Assembly: GCF_018613415.1 (NCBI RefSeq)
Contig: NZ_JAGGQG010000017.1
Span: 1-51,614 of the forward strand
Direction: 5' to 3'
DNA: 51,614 bases
Origin: Bacillus sp. ISL-18
GTDB lineage: Bacteria; Bacillota; Bacilli; Bacillales; Cytobacillaceae
Part shown: piece by piece, positions 7,614 through 15,626 of the stretch
Layout of the letters: every line of letters begins with the position of its first letter
Position numbering within the stretch: position 1 is the first letter of the stretch
Notes under the pieces: model-generated
Database searches by the model: none
What the model was told of the DNA's origin: nothing
What the model saw: the letters and a program-made list of their open reading frames with translations, nothing else
Position numbers and translations under genes: made by a program

Positions 7614-7898
7614 TTATTTTACAAGTTCAAAATTCTTTTGAATTTCTTCTATTAATTGTTCTGCACCTTCACGGCTAAGGATTAATTTTCCGCCGGCAAG
7701 AGCCATGTTATCATCAGAAACTTCACCAGTTACTTGGCAAGTCATATTTGGCTTGTATTTTTTCAAGATAATACGCTCATCATCGACATAGATTTCAAGA
7801 GCATCCTTTTCTGCAATACCAAGTGTACGTCTTAATTCAATTGGAATAACGACGCGGCCTAACTCATCAACTTTACGAACAATACCAGTAGATTTCAT
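7614..7898 (-). CDS. abrB: transition-state regulator AbrB
   Basis: AbrB, 94 residues, is a DNA-binding repressor of stationary-phase genes during exponential growth. The N-terminal swapped-hairpin domain (about residues 1-50) starts MKSTGIVRKVDELGRVVIPI and is essentially identical to the B. subtilis protein. The C-terminal half carries the multimerisation region. The ATG complementary to 7896-7898 is preceded on the minus strand by GAGAGGAGA. It is the only minus-strand gene in the window. Its promoter has a downstream pair of Spo0A boxes, the expected arrangement for repression by Spo0A~P at the onset of sporulation. Confidence 0.97.
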   Translation of the reverse strand: MKSTGIVRKVDELGRVVIPIELRRTLGIAEKDALEIYVDDERIILKKYKPNMTCQVTGEVSDDNMALAGGKLILSREGAEQLIEEIQKNFELVK

Positions 7899-7951
7899 TT
7901 TATAATCTCCTCTCATAACCACTCAAATTATTTATCTATCTTTCCTTTAGA

Positions 7952-7968
7952 TTCGCCATTATTCGACA
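7952..7968 (-). promoter_or_regulatory. tandem Spo0A boxes of abrB
   Basis: Read on the minus strand, TGTCGAA (7962-7968, perfect 0A box) is followed after three bases by TGGCGAA (7952-7958, six of seven). The ten-base phasing downstream of the predicted start point resembles the B. subtilis abrB operator, where Spo0A~P represses transcription. Confidence 0.8.
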
Positions 7969-7984
7969 AATTTCTTATAAATTT

Positions 7985-8013
7985 ATAATACCAGTACTTC
8001 CCAGATTCGTCAA
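7985..8013 (-). promoter_or_regulatory. sigma-A promoter of abrB
   Basis: On the minus strand, TTGACG (8008-8013), a 17-base spacer and TATTAT (7985-7990). The predicted start is near 7978, so the 0A boxes fall at about +10 to +27. Of the 478 bases between abrB and metS, 8014-8277 holds no gene. It does contain scattered TGTCG motifs (8141, 8162, 8189) of uncertain meaning. Confidence 0.8.
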
Positions 8014-8277
8014 TTATTTTATTTTCAAAAGTATTAGTGAAAATTTTTCCATTTACAATATTGTTGATATAACAAGGATTGATATTAAAATTCAGTCGTC
8101 GTGCTGGTTAATAATACTATTGCAGGGGAAACATACTTCTTGTCGTAAAATAAATTAGAATTTCGACAAAGTTCTACAATAATCCTGTTGTCGTTCATAA
8201 GTTTCGTAGATTTTAACTCCTTTATGGGTGTAATAGGAAATAATTTTAAAAATCTGGAAGTCTAGCATTACGCTTTC

Positions 8278-8306
8278 TTGCACAAAAGTTTATTTTTCGG
8301 TATATT
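8278..8306 (+). promoter_or_regulatory. predicted sigma-A promoter of metS
   Basis: TTGCAC (8278-8283), a 17-base spacer, TATATT (8301-8306). The leader to the ATG would be about 65 bases. No T-box signature or SAM-riboswitch core was recognised there. Confidence 0.7.
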
Positions 8307-8376
8307 TTGATGATAGAAGTGTTAAAAAGAGGCAATAATGGTTTAATGGGTTTTGCATTGTTTAGGAGGGAATATA

Positions 8377-10335
8377 ATGGAGGAAAAATCAAAGACTTTT
8401 TATTTAACCACACCGATTTATTATCCAAGCGGGAATTTACATATTGGACATGCGTATACCACCGTTGCTGGTGATGCCATGGCTCGTTATAAGCGGATGC
8501 GCGGTTTTGATGTTATGTATCTAACAGGTACGGATGAACATGGTCAAAAAATCCAGCGCAAAGCCGAGGAAAAGGGAATTACACCGCAGCAATATGTAGA
8601 TGAAATTGTTGGAGGTATTAAAGACCTCTGGAATAAGCTTGATATATCTTATGATGATTTTATTCGGACAACAGAAGATAGACATAAACAAGTAGTAGAA
8701 AAAATCTTTGCTAAACTTCTTGAGCAGGGAGACATCTATCTTGATCAGTATGAAGGCTGGTATTGTACACCATGTGAATCCTTTTTTACAGACCGTCAGT
8801 TAGTGGAAGGAAATTGTCCTGATTGCGGCCGGCCTGTCGAAAAAGTGAAAGAAGAATCATACTTTTTTAGAATGAGTAAGTATGTTGACAGGCTTTTGCA
8901 ATATTACGAGGAAAATCCAGAGTTTATTCAGCCTGAATCCCGTAAAAATGAAATGATTAATAACTTCATTAAGCCTGGTCTTGAGGATCTAGCTGTATCT
9001 AGGACAACATTTGACTGGGGTATCAAGGTGCCAGGTAATCCTAAACATGTCATCTATGTATGGATTGACGCGCTTTCCAATTATATTACTGCGCTAGGAT
9101 ATGGTACAGAGGATGATAGCAAATACAAAAAGTTTTGGCCAGCAGATGTTCATCTTGTTGGTAAAGAAATTGTCCGTTTCCACACGATTTATTGGCCGAT
9201 TATGTTAATGGCATTAGATTTACCACTGCCAAAGAAGGTATTTGCTCATGGCTGGTTGTTGATGAAAGATGGCAAAATGTCAAAATCTAAAGGAAATGTA
9301 GTGGACCCGGTTACCTTAATTGACCGCTATGGTTTAGATGCCCTTCGCTACTATTTATTACGTGAAGTTCCATTTGGTGCAGACGGAGTATTTACACCAG
9401 AAGGATTTGTTGAAAGAATTAATTTTGACCTGGCTAATGACCTAGGCAACTTACTAAACCGGACAGTGGCGATGATTGAAAAGTATTTTGCCGGTGTGAT
9501 TCCTGAATATGCTGGTTCTGTTGGTGACTTTGATGAATCGCTGCTCCAGGTAAACCGTGAAACAGTTGCAAAATACGAAGAGGCAATGGAAAAAATGGAA
9601 TTCTCCGTGGCATTAACTTCCATCTGGCAATTAGTTAGTCGGACAAATAAGTACATTGACGAAACACAACCATGGACATTGGCTAAAGATGAAGAGCGAA
9701 AAGGAGAACTTGCTAGTGTAATGGTTCACTTGGCAGAATCTTTACGCCGTACGGCGATCTTATTAAAGCCATTTTTAACTCGTACGCCTAATGGGATTTT
9801 TGCACAATTAGGTATTCAAGATGAGGAATTGAAAACATGGGAGAGTCTCGAAGGCTTTGGTAAGATTCCAAGTGGAGTTAAGGTACAAAAGGATGCTCCG
9901 TTATTCCCGAGATTGGATATTGCTGAGGAAGTAGAATTCATCAAAACAAAAATGCAAGGAAGCGCGCCGGTTATTGAAGAAAAGAAAGAAGAAGAGAAAC
10001 CAAAGGAGCCTGCGGAAATTTCTATCGACGATTTTATGAAAGTGGACCTGCGTGTAGCTGAGGTTATTCAAGCAGAGCCGGTAAAAAAGGCAGATAAATT
10101 ACTCAAGCTTCAGTTAGATTTAGGGTATGAAAAACGGCAAGTGGTTTCTGGTATTGCCCAATATTATAAGCCTGAAGAACTTGTCGGCCGGAAGGTAATT
10201 TGTATTACCAACTTAAAGCCGGTTAAACTCCGCGGCGAATTGTCACAAGGTATGATTTTGGCTGGTTCTAAAGATGGCCAACTTTCGATTGCTACTGTGG
10301 ATCAATCATTGCCAAATGGATCGAAGGTAAAATAA
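8377..10335 (+). CDS. metS: methionyl-tRNA synthetase
   Basis: Class Ia MetRS, 652 residues, charging initiator and elongator tRNA(Met). The HIGH motif is at 22-25 and KMSKS at 300-304. A zinc-binding insert with CTPC and CPDCG motifs lies near residues 130-150. The C-terminal ~100 residues (from about 549, ISIDDFMKVDLRVAEV) are the appended tRNA-binding OB-fold that drives dimerisation. An acidic, lysine/glutamate-rich linker precedes it. The ATG at 8377 follows TTAGGAGGGAA; the ATG at 8353 is upstream of that site. It begins divergently from abrB and ends with its own terminator. Confidence 0.97.
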   Translation: MEEKSKTFYLTTPIYYPSGNLHIGHAYTTVAGDAMARYKRMRGFDVMYLTGTDEHGQKIQRKAEEKGITPQQYVDEIVGGIKDLWNKLDISYDDFIRTTEDRHKQVVEKIFAKLLEQGDIYLDQYEGWYCTPCESFFTDRQLVEGNCPDCGRPVEKVKEESYFFRMSKYVDRLLQYYEENPEFIQPESRKNEMINNFIKPGLEDLAVSRTTFDWGIKVPGNPKHVIYVWIDALSNYITALGYGTEDDSKYKKFWPADVHLVGKEIVRFHTIYWPIMLMALDLPLPKKVFAHGWLLMKDGKMSKSKGNVVDPVTLIDRYGLDALRYYLLREVPFGADGVFTPEGFVERINFDLANDLGNLLNRTVAMIEKYFAGVIPEYAGSVGDFDESLLQVNRETVAKYEEAMEKMEFSVALTSIWQLVSRTNKYIDETQPWTLAKDEERKGELASVMVHLAESLRRTAILLKPFLTRTPNGIFAQLGIQDEELKTWESLEGFGKIPSGVKVQKDAPLFPRLDIAEEVEFIKTKMQGSAPVIEEKKEEEKPKEPAEISIDDFMKVDLRVAEVIQAEPVKKADKLLKLQLDLGYEKRQVVSGIAQYYKPEELVGRKVICITNLKPVKLRGELSQGMILAGSKDGQLSIATVDQSLPNGSKVK

Positions 10336-10343
10336 ATATAGAC

Positions 10344-10370
10344 AAAGGCGCCCGATTTGGGCGCTTTTTA
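10344..10370 (+). terminator. metS terminator
   Basis: A GC-rich stem GCGCCC / GGGCGC with the loop GATTT and extra flanking pairs, followed by TTTTTA, nine bases after the metS stop. Confidence 0.9.
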
Positions 10371-10400
10371 CTTAGAAAAATGTCGGGATTTGCATTAAAA

Positions 10401-10416
10401 TGTTTCACGTGGAACA
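10401..10416 (+). other. parS centromere-like site (ParB/Spo0J binding)
   Basis: TGTTTCACGTGGAACA is the reverse complement of TGTTCCACGTGAAACA, a full match to the Bacillus parS consensus (TGTTNCACGTGAAACA). ParB (Spo0J) loads here, spreads, and recruits SMC for origin segregation. It lies in the intergenic space between the metS terminator and tatD. The metS-yabD region of B. subtilis falls near its 4-degree parS site. No other 16-bp match was noticed in the window. Confidence 0.9.
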
Positions 10417-10506
10417 TTTATCCTGTTCATTAGTTGTCTTTAGACAATGGAATACTAGAAGTACAAAATAGCGAGAAATTAACAAAAAAAGAGGAGTTTG
10501 ATCCGT

Positions 10507-11274
10507 ATGTTATTCGACACACATGCACATTTAAACGACACGCAATTTATTGAAGACCTTGAAGAGGTGATTGATCGGGCCCAAACGGAAGGAGTCTCCA
10601 ATATGGTCATTGTAGGTTTTGATCGTCCAACGATTCAACGGGCTATGGAGTTAGTCGAACGCTATGATTTTATGTACGCCTGTGTGGGCTGGCATCCAGT
10701 TGATGCGATCGACATGACCAATGAAGACTTAAGCTGGATTGAGGAATTGACTTCCCATCCTAAAGTGGTTGCTATAGGTGAAATGGGCTTAGATTACCAC
10801 TGGGACAAGTCACCAAAGGAGGTCCAGAAAGATGTTTTCCGCCGGCAAATCCGATTGGCTAAAAAGGTGAAACTGCCCATTGTGATTCATAATCGTGAAG
10901 CAACGGCTGATATCGTTGAAATTTTAAAAGAAGAAGGGGCAGAGGAAGTAGGAGGGATTATGCACTGTTTTAGCGGCAGCCCAGAGGTAGCAAAAGAATG
11001 TATAAAAATGAACTTTAGTATTTCTCTTGGGGGACCAGTTACCTTTAAAAATGCTAAAAAACCAAAAGAGGTAGCGGCAGAAGTACCAATTGAAAGGCTT
11101 TTAATTGAAACAGATTGCCCATATTTGGCACCTCATCCCCATCGGGGAAAGCGAAATGAACCAAGTTATGTGAAGCTGGTTGCCGAACAAATTGCCGAAA
11201 TAAAGGGCTTGACTTTTGAAGAAGTGGCCCAAGCCACGACACAAAATGCTAAGAAATTATTCGGCATAAAATGA
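10507..11274 (+). CDS. yabD: TatD family metal-dependent hydrolase YabD
   Basis: A 255-residue TIM-barrel DNase of the TatD family, same length as B. subtilis YabD. Metal ligands are visible: DTHAH (His6, His8), GEMGLDYH, IHNR, MHCF and ETDCPYL with its conserved aspartate. TatD proteins act as 3'-5' exonucleases or deoxyribonucleases; the role of this paralogue is not firmly established. The ATG at 10507 follows AAAGAGGAG. The TTG at 10498 is too close to that site. Confidence 0.93.
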   Translation: MLFDTHAHLNDTQFIEDLEEVIDRAQTEGVSNMVIVGFDRPTIQRAMELVERYDFMYACVGWHPVDAIDMTNEDLSWIEELTSHPKVVAIGEMGLDYHWDKSPKEVQKDVFRRQIRLAKKVKLPIVIHNREATADIVEILKEEGAEEVGGIMHCFSGSPEVAKECIKMNFSISLGGPVTFKNAKKPKEVAAEVPIERLLIETDCPYLAPHPHRGKRNEPSYVKLVAEQIAEIKGLTFEEVAQATTQNAKKLFGIK

Positions 11275-11440
11275 TAAGGGATTTTGTCGAAACGACAAGA
11301 AGCCTGTCCTAATTTTTTCTGATAACAAAAAGTTCTACATGTCTCCTTTTCAACATAGGATGAACGTGTCGATAAGTTTTTCTTTGCAAAGCTTCTAAGG
11401 TTGTGCATAATTAGAACTACCTTCACAGGATTAGCAAGGA

Positions 11441-11469
11441 TTGACAGCCGGCATATGGTTCTCTATAAT
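11441..11469 (+). promoter_or_regulatory. consensus sigma-A promoter of yabE
   Basis: A perfect TTGACA (11441-11446), a 17-base spacer, and a perfect TATAAT (11464-11469). The start point should be near 11476, only about five bases before the ribosome site. This removes the upstream in-frame ATG codons at 11401 and 11455 from consideration as yabE starts. Confidence 0.88.
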
Positions 11470-11511
11470 CTCTCCAAAGAAAAGGAGGCGTTTTTCATCG
11501 TATTCCCAAAC

Positions 11512-12693
11512 ATGAAAAACCTGTTCCCAACGTCTTTGAGCGGGAGGTCATGGACCATCATATTTGCTAGTTTTATAGTTTTGCTTACAACTCTGGGAAT
11601 TCTTTTATTTGAAGGCTCAAAGCATACTGTAGCAATGACACTAGATGGCAAGAAGATGGTTGTGAACACACATGCAGTTACCATCAAGGAACTTTTAGAT
11701 GAACTGGATGTACCCCTCACGTCAAAAGACTACTTGTATCCAAGGGCAAGTACGAAGGTCAGGGATGACCTTAATGTCGTTTGGAAGCAGGCGAACATGG
11801 TTCACATTGTGAAAGACAACGAGAAGAAAACGATCTGGACTACAGCCGATACTGTGGCTGAACTCCTAAAAGAACAGAAGATTGTATTAAAGGAACACGA
11901 TCAAATTTCACCAAATCCACAAACGGCAATTGAAAATAAGATGAATGTAAAGCTTAATATTGCGTTGCATCTTACATATGTGGACGGCGGAAAATCGCAA
12001 AAGGTTTGGTCCACTTCGACTACGGTCGCTGACTTTTTAACACAACAGGGCATTAAACTAAATGAATTAGACCGAGTGGAACCGTCACTAACAGATAAAA
12101 TAACAGAGAATGGTGTTGTGAACGTCATTCGGGTAGAAAAAGTCACCGATGTAGTGGAAGAACCCGTTCAATTTGCCGTGGTAACGAAAAAGGATGAAAA
12201 ATTGCAAAAAGGGCAGGAAAAAGTCATTGCTCCTGGAAAGCAGGGACGTGTCTCAAGACAGTACGACGTCGTGCTTGAAAATGGCAGGGAAGTTTCAAGA
12301 AAGTTGATCAACGAACAGAATATCTTACAAAAACAGGATAAAATTGTGGCTGTCGGTACGAAGGATTTGGCGTTACAGGTTTCCCGCGGTGAGGCTCCAA
12401 ATGGACAGGAGTTTTATGTGACGGCAACTGCGTATACGGCCTATTGTAATGGCTGCTCCGGACATACAGCTACAGGTCTTAATCTTCGTGCTAATCCAAA
12501 TATGAAAGTAATCGCGGTTGACCCAAGGATTATTCCACTTGGTTCGAAGGTGTATGTAGAAGGCTACGGCTACGCTGTAGCGGCTGATACAGGCGGAGCA
12601 ATCAAAGGGTATATTGTTGATTTATTAATGCCATCACATGCGGATGCATACCGCTGGGGGCGTAAGAAAGTAAAGATTACCGTCCTAAACTAA
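11512..12693 (+). CDS. yabE: cell-wall-binding protein YabE (DUF348/G5/3D domains)
   Basis: A secreted or membrane-anchored wall protein, 393 residues from this ATG. A signal/transmembrane segment lies around residues 12-32. Repeated DUF348 modules (first starting near HTVAMTLDGKK) follow, then a G5-like region, then a C-terminal 3D domain with VAVDPRIIPLGSKVYVEG and ADTGGAIKG. The last is shared with lytic transglycosylase-like resuscitation factors. The start is a problem: AAAGGAGG (11481-11488) is 23 bases from this ATG, and the only codon at normal spacing in frame is AUC at 11497. The B. subtilis gene is controlled by an antisense RNA; that was not traced here. Confidence 0.88.
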   Translation: MKNLFPTSLSGRSWTIIFASFIVLLTTLGILLFEGSKHTVAMTLDGKKMVVNTHAVTIKELLDELDVPLTSKDYLYPRASTKVRDDLNVVWKQANMVHIVKDNEKKTIWTTADTVAELLKEQKIVLKEHDQISPNPQTAIENKMNVKLNIALHLTYVDGGKSQKVWSTSTTVADFLTQQGIKLNELDRVEPSLTDKITENGVVNVIRVEKVTDVVEEPVQFAVVTKKDEKLQKGQEKVIAPGKQGRVSRQYDVVLENGREVSRKLINEQNILQKQDKIVAVGTKDLALQVSRGEAPNGQEFYVTATAYTAYCNGCSGHTATGLNLRANPNMKVIAVDPRIIPLGSKVYVEGYGYAVAADTGGAIKGYIVDLLMPSHADAYRWGRKKVKITVLN

Positions 12694-12701
12694 TTACTCA
12701 G

Positions 12702-12738
12702 GTGCAGAGGATTTTATTCCTCTGCATTTTGCTTTTTT
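12702..12738 (+). terminator. yabE terminator
   Basis: An 8-bp perfect stem TGCAGAGG / CCTCTGCA with an A/T loop, followed by TTTTGCTTTTTTT. Confidence 0.88.
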
Positions 12739-12900
12739 TCTAAAATTCTTTATACTAACAACGAATACTTGCTTCAAATTTCTTTACCAAAGCCTATATC
12801 TAAATGTATGAAATCAATCCATAATATAGACGAACGATATTACAAAAATGTTTCAATTTTTTCATTTTTAATTTATTTCGATGGAGGCATTTATTTTTAC

Positions 12901-13461
12901 ATGAAAATTAAAGAAATCATTGTCGTTGAAGGAAAAGATGATACGACAACAATAAAAAGAGCCGTTGATGCTGATACAATTGAAACGAATGGATCGGCCG
13001 TCAATCAAACTACTATTGAAAAAGTAAAACGGGCCCAAGCAACACGTGGTGTCATCATCTTTACTGATCCAGACTATCCTGGTGAAAAAATCAGAAAGAC
13101 GATTGCTGCAGCTGTTCCCGGCTGTAAACATGCCTTCTTGCCAAAAGAGGCGGCTATAGCTAAAAGAGGAAAGGGTGTGGGCGTAGAACATGCCAGCCCA
13201 GAGGATATTAGGGAAGCGTTAAAGGATGCGCAAATCATGCATGAGGTGATTTCAGAAGAAATTACCCAAGAGGACTTAGTAACGGCCGGCTTAATCGGCG
13301 GAGAGGGCGCTAAGGAGCGGAGAATCTTGCTGGGCAAGCTGTTAAAAATCGGTTATACAAATGGAAAACAGCTTCATAAACGATTAATGATGTTCCGCAT
13401 TAGCAGACAAGAGTTTGCAGAAGCATTACGTGTTTTACGACAGGAGGAAAAGAATGGATAA
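12901..13461 (+). CDS. rnmV: ribonuclease M5
   Basis: RNase M5, 186 residues, performs the final maturation of 5S rRNA with ribosomal protein L18. The Toprim domain shows the catalytic Glu10 (VVEGKDD) and DPD (Asp56, Asp58) in IIFTDPDYPGEKIRKT. The conserved VPGCKHAFLPKE and GVGVEHASPEDI blocks follow. The ATG at 12901 gives the family N-terminus MKIKEIIVVEG, although GGAGG is 13 bases upstream, longer than usual. The 3' end overlaps ksgA by eight bases; this rnmV-ksgA pairing is conserved in Bacillus. Confidence 0.95.
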   Translation: MKIKEIIVVEGKDDTTTIKRAVDADTIETNGSAVNQTTIEKVKRAQATRGVIIFTDPDYPGEKIRKTIAAAVPGCKHAFLPKEAAIAKRGKGVGVEHASPEDIREALKDAQIMHEVISEEITQEDLVTAGLIGGEGAKERRILLGKLLKIGYTNGKQLHKRLMMFRISRQEFAEALRVLRQEEKNG

Positions 13462-14332
13462 GGATATAGCAACACCAGTCAGAACGAGGGCGATCCTCGA
13501 AAAATATGGTTTTTCTTTTAAGAAAAGCCTGGGACAGAATTTTTTAATTGATACAAATATATTAAAGAAAATTGTTAGTTTTGCCGATTTAAGCGAAAGT
13601 TCTGGTGCGATTGAAATTGGTCCTGGAATTGGCGCGCTGACAGAGCAGCTGGCACGGTCAAGCAAAAAAGTGGTTGCCTTTGAAATCGATCAAAGATTGC
13701 TGCCGATTTTACAGGATACCCTGTTGCCCTATGAAAATGTAAAGGTTATACATAAGGACGTGTTAGAAGCAGATGTTCGAATGGTAATGGAAGAGGAGTT
13801 TCCAGGAACGAATGATATTATGGTGGTGGCGAATCTTCCTTATTATGTAACGACCCCGATCATTATGAAGCTCCTTGAAGACCGGCTGCCGATTCGCGGG
13901 ATTGTTTGTATGCTGCAAAAGGAAGTGGCAGACCGAATCTCTGCCAAGCCAGGCACAAAGGAGTATGGATCGCTTTCGATTGCTATTCAATACTACACAG
14001 AGGCTGAGACTGTCATGATTGTACCAAAGACGGTGTTTGTCCCGCAGCCAAATGTTGATTCTGCTGTGATTAGATTAACGAAGCGAGAGAAGCCTGCTGT
14101 TGTGGTAAAGGATGAAGATTTCTTTTTCCAAGTGACCAAGGCGAGCTTTGCACAGCGGCGGAAAACGCTATTAAATAATTTAACAAGTCAGCTGCCGGAT
14201 GGGAAAGAGAAGAAAGAAGAGATTCTCACGGCCCTAAGTGCAAGTGGAATTGAGCCTGTTCGCCGGGGAGAAACCCTTTCTCTAGAAGAATTTGGCCGGT
14301 TAGCAGATGAACTATATTCATACTTTCATTAA
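13454..14332 (+). CDS. ksgA: 16S rRNA adenine dimethyltransferase
   Basis: KsgA/RsmA, 292 residues, dimethylates A1518 and A1519 at the 3' end of 16S rRNA and acts as a late 30S assembly checkpoint. SAM motif I is IEIGPGIGALTEQ. The catalytic NLPYYVTTPII motif is present, as are the N-terminal KSLGQNFLID and the C-terminal QRRKTLLNNL helix. The ATG at 13454 follows CAGGAGGAAAAG and lies within the end of rnmV. Confidence 0.97.
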   Translation: MDKDIATPVRTRAILEKYGFSFKKSLGQNFLIDTNILKKIVSFADLSESSGAIEIGPGIGALTEQLARSSKKVVAFEIDQRLLPILQDTLLPYENVKVIHKDVLEADVRMVMEEEFPGTNDIMVVANLPYYVTTPIIMKLLEDRLPIRGIVCMLQKEVADRISAKPGTKEYGSLSIAIQYYTEAETVMIVPKTVFVPQPNVDSAVIRLTKREKPAVVVKDEDFFFQVTKASFAQRRKTLLNNLTSQLPDGKEKKEEILTALSASGIEPVRRGETLSLEEFGRLADELYSYFH

Positions 14333-14337
14333 TACGA

Positions 14338-14373
14338 ATGTCCTCATGATGAATTCATGAGGGCATTTGTTTT
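14338..14373 (+). terminator. ksgA terminator
   Basis: ATGTCCTCATGA pairs with TCATGAGGGCAT around a short loop, followed by TTGTTTT. Confidence 0.8.
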
Positions 14374-14424
14374 ATCCACCGCGAAATACTCCCCTCCAAA
14401 TGTCTCATTTTTCCTAAATTTTTA

Positions 14425-14452
14425 ACAAGGACAACTTTCCATGCATAGCCTA
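14425..14452 (+). promoter_or_regulatory. predicted sigma-K promoter of yabG
   Basis: CATAGCCTA (14444-14452) fits the sigma-K -10 (CATAnnnTA). ACA (14425-14427) lies 16 bases upstream as the short -35. yabG is a mother-cell sigma-K gene in B. subtilis, and the site is about 55 bases from its start. Confidence 0.55.
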
Positions 14453-14505
14453 TGAAAGAACCCATAATTAAAAGGCCTAAGCTGGTCTTATTGGAGTGAC
14501 GGGCA

Positions 14506-15390
14506 GTGGATATTAAGCAAATGGATATTGTCGGAAGGAAATCGTATAACTGCGACATCATGTTCCGCGTTATCGATTTTCAAAACATAAACAACCAGAA
14601 GGTAGCCATTCTCTATGGGGAGGATTTCCGTCTAGCTGCAGATGCACCATACACTGATTTGGTTATCCTTAATCAAAATGAACGGGTAAAATTGCAGCAA
14701 GAATATAGAACGCTTGAAGAACAGTCATTAAGACTATTTCGGCAGGATGCCGATTTAGTGAAACATCGTCAGGAATATGAATCGACCAGCGGTTATGTGA
14801 GACCAAGCAACTATTTTCAAATTCCTGGAAAGGTTCTTCACTTGGACGGTGATCCCTCCTATTTAAAAAAATGCATGGCCGTATACGAAAAAATCGGTAT
14901 CCCTGTGGTAGGGATACACTGTAATGAAAAAGAAATGCCGGAACGAATTGGCGCCTTAATGGATCAGTACCGTCCCGATATCTTGGTTATTACTGGCCAC
15001 GATGCCTATTCAAAGGCGAAGGGAAAGATGTCTGATATCAATGCCTATCGACATTCAAGGCATTTCGTCCAAGCGGTCAGAGAAGCTCGAAAAAGGGTTC
15101 CTCATTTAGATCAACTCGTTATCTTTGCAGGCGCCTGCCAATCTCATTTTGAATCACTCATCCATGCAGGGGCAAACTATGCCAGTTCTCCATCAAGGAT
15201 CAATATTCATGCACTCGACCCGGTTTATATCGTCGCAAAAATAAGTTTCACCCCGTTTATGGAACGCATCAACGTCTGGGATGTATTAAGGAATACTCTA
15301 ACAGGTGAAAAGGGTCTCGGAGGGATTGAAACGAGGGGTGTATTGCGGACAGGAATGCCTTTTCGGCCCATTATTGATGAGGCTGAATAA
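14506..15390 (+). CDS. yabG: sporulation-specific protease YabG
   Basis: A 294-residue cysteine protease of the spore coat (B. subtilis YabG, about 290 residues). It trims coat proteins such as SafA and SpoIVA to allow transglutaminase cross-linking. The second half is most conserved: GKVLHLDGD, VVGIHCNEKEMPE, DILVITGHDAYSK, VIFAGACQSHFESL with a candidate catalytic cysteine, and ASPSRINIHALDPVYIVAKI. The GTG at 14506 follows TTGGAGTGA by eight bases; the N-terminus then matches the start of the family. It is a single-gene unit with a sigma-K-like promoter and a strong terminator. Confidence 0.93.
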   Translation: MDIKQMDIVGRKSYNCDIMFRVIDFQNINNQKVAILYGEDFRLAADAPYTDLVILNQNERVKLQQEYRTLEEQSLRLFRQDADLVKHRQEYESTSGYVRPSNYFQIPGKVLHLDGDPSYLKKCMAVYEKIGIPVVGIHCNEKEMPERIGALMDQYRPDILVITGHDAYSKAKGKMSDINAYRHSRHFVQAVREARKRVPHLDQLVIFAGACQSHFESLIHAGANYASSPSRINIHALDPVYIVAKISFTPFMERINVWDVLRNTLTGEKGLGGIETRGVLRTGMPFRPIIDEAE

Positions 15391-15392
15391 GT

Positions 15393-15461
15393 GATTAGAA
15401 TAGTGGAGCTGCTAGTTTCATACTTGGCTCCCCTTATTCTAATCTTGCTTAATTTTTTTTA
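15393..15461 (+). terminator. yabG terminator (long hairpin)
   Basis: A perfect 10-bp outer stem GATTAGAATA / TATTCTAATC, with a further GGAGC / GCTCC stem inside, is followed by TTGCTTAATTTTTTTT. Confidence 0.8.
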
Positions 15462-15534
15462 GATACATATTAACCACTAAATAAGGCAACGATAACAATG
15501 TTGAAAATTAGAAGAAAAAGTAGAAGAAAAAATA

Positions 15535-15564
15535 TTGACAATCATTTTGTTGGACTGATATAAT
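15535..15564 (+). promoter_or_regulatory. veg promoter P1
   Basis: TTGACA (15535-15540), an 18-base spacer, TATAAT (15559-15564). Both hexamers are perfect. It is upstream of a second strong promoter for the same gene. Confidence 0.8.
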
Positions 15565-15576
15565 TTATATTTTTGT

Positions 15577-15605
15577 TTGACAGAACTATGTCAGTGTGTT
15601 ATACT
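15577..15605 (+). promoter_or_regulatory. veg promoter P2
   Basis: TTGACA (15577-15582), a 17-base spacer, TATACT (15600-15605). veg has one of the strongest vegetative promoters in B. subtilis; the tandem near-consensus pair here fits high constitutive expression. P2 would leave a leader of only about 15 bases. Confidence 0.85.
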
Positions 15606-15626
15606 TTACACAGTGAGGTGGACCGA

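Noticed and set aside
7361..7678. Open reading frames inside repeat A (plus strand) and in copy 2 (33414-33677, minus; 33528-33737, plus)
   Set aside because: They span the paired arms of the structured repeat, have no ribosome site, run in several frames and strands, and give Arg/Gly/Pro-rich translations with no family resemblance.
8014..8376. T-box or SAM riboswitch upstream of metS
   Set aside because: No T-box consensus or riboswitch core was found and there is no terminator hairpin in the leader.
11286..11300. Dyad TTGTCG-AAA-CGACAA after yabD as a terminator or SOS box
   Set aside because: The stem is short with a three-base loop, the T-run comes too late, and it does not match the LexA box of Bacillus.
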